From positions 1 through 22,749 of the forward strand of contig JAGADT010000089.1 in NCBI GenBank assembly GCA_017613475.1: a stretch of 22,749 nt of DNA, written 5' to 3'. A program made the position numbers and the translations under genes. This DNA is from Desulfovibrionaceae bacterium. GTDB lineage: Bacteria; Desulfobacterota; Desulfovibrionia; Desulfovibrionales; Desulfovibrionaceae. The notes beneath the pieces were generated by a model. That model saw only the letters and a program-made list of their open reading frames with translations. It was not told where the DNA came from and searched no databases. The number at the start of each line of letters is the position of its first letter. Within the stretch, counting starts at the first letter, position 1. This document shows positions 22,648 through 22,749 of the stretch, one piece after another.

Positions 22648-22749
22648 TTACTGCGCGAGCAGCGCATCCAGGGCTTCGGGATCCTCGACGCGCACCATCA
22701 TGTAGGGGATGTGGTCCTTCAGGCTGTACACGGAATACATGTACTGCAC
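22648..22749 (-). CDS. Unrecognised protein, C-terminal 33 residues only
   Basis: A minus-strand frame is open from the right window edge to a TAA at 22650-22648. The visible end contains YSVYSLKDHIPYMMVRVED followed by PEALDALLAQ. Support for a real gene comes from the open frame, codon use like its neighbours and the terminator structure immediately beyond its stop. I do not recognise the family from so short a piece. The start lies beyond the window. Confidence 0.6.
   Translation of the reverse strand: MQYMYSVYSLKDHIPYMMVRVEDPEALDALLAQ

Overview
The window is the core ribosomal-protein region of a bacterium that looks like a Desulfovibrionaceae member (Desulfovibrio/Bilophila type, Desulfobacterota). 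I base this on moderately high GC, the gene order secY-map-rpmJ-rpsM-rpsK-rpsD-rpoA-rplQ without infA or adk, zinc-binding forms of S14, S4 and L36, and the character of the HflX, MurJ and class V aminotransferase proteins. The assignment is made from memory of families and gene order, not from a search.

Layout. (1) 1-1886: the 3' part of glutamate racemase (murI, cut by the window edge) followed closely by a PLP-dependent class V aminotransferase. (2) 1887-3566: two hairpins with T-rich tails, then a divergent MurJ-family flippase. (3) 3567-4223: a 657-base stretch without a credible gene. It opens with a promoter whose -35 box overlaps the murJ stop and is otherwise filled with about fifteen short stem-loops, up to the ribosome binding site of rpsJ. 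(4) 4224-18351: one continuous + strand run of 29 genes, namely the S10 cluster (rpsJ to rpsQ), the spc cluster (rplN to rplO, secY, map) and the alpha cluster (rpmJ, rpsM, rpsK, rpsD, rpoA, rplQ). It holds 26 ribosomal-protein genes, RNA polymerase alpha, the Sec translocon pore and methionine aminopeptidase. Most gaps are 1-25 bases and several genes overlap. The two clear breaks (110 bases before rpmJ, 83 bases between rpsM and rpsK) contain a promoter candidate and mutually exclusive hairpins. A strong terminator closes the run. (5) 18507-20246: a long-form HflX GTPase whose start is odd. No ATG, GTG or TTG follows its ribosome binding site, and its promoter seems to sit in the terminator tail of rplQ. 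(6) 20280-20312: a bidirectional terminator between hflX and the convergent pair ruvX-mltG (minus strand). (7) 21980-22558: a divergently transcribed small nitroreductase, a strong terminator, and the last 33 codons of an unrecognised minus-strand gene at the right edge.

How it fits together: the central block makes the ribosome, the transcription alpha subunit and the membrane-insertion and N-terminal processing steps for new proteins. The flanks supply cell-wall functions (D-glutamate synthesis, lipid-linked precursor flipping, glycan-strand cleavage) and ribosome rescue or rRNA maturation (HflX, RuvX/YqgF). I found no mobile element, CRISPR array, tRNA or rRNA gene. Most of the window is ordinary and highly conserved. 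The parts that deserve a second look are the structured leader of the ribosomal run, the hflX start, the hairpin immediately before murJ and the altered key residues of MurJ.
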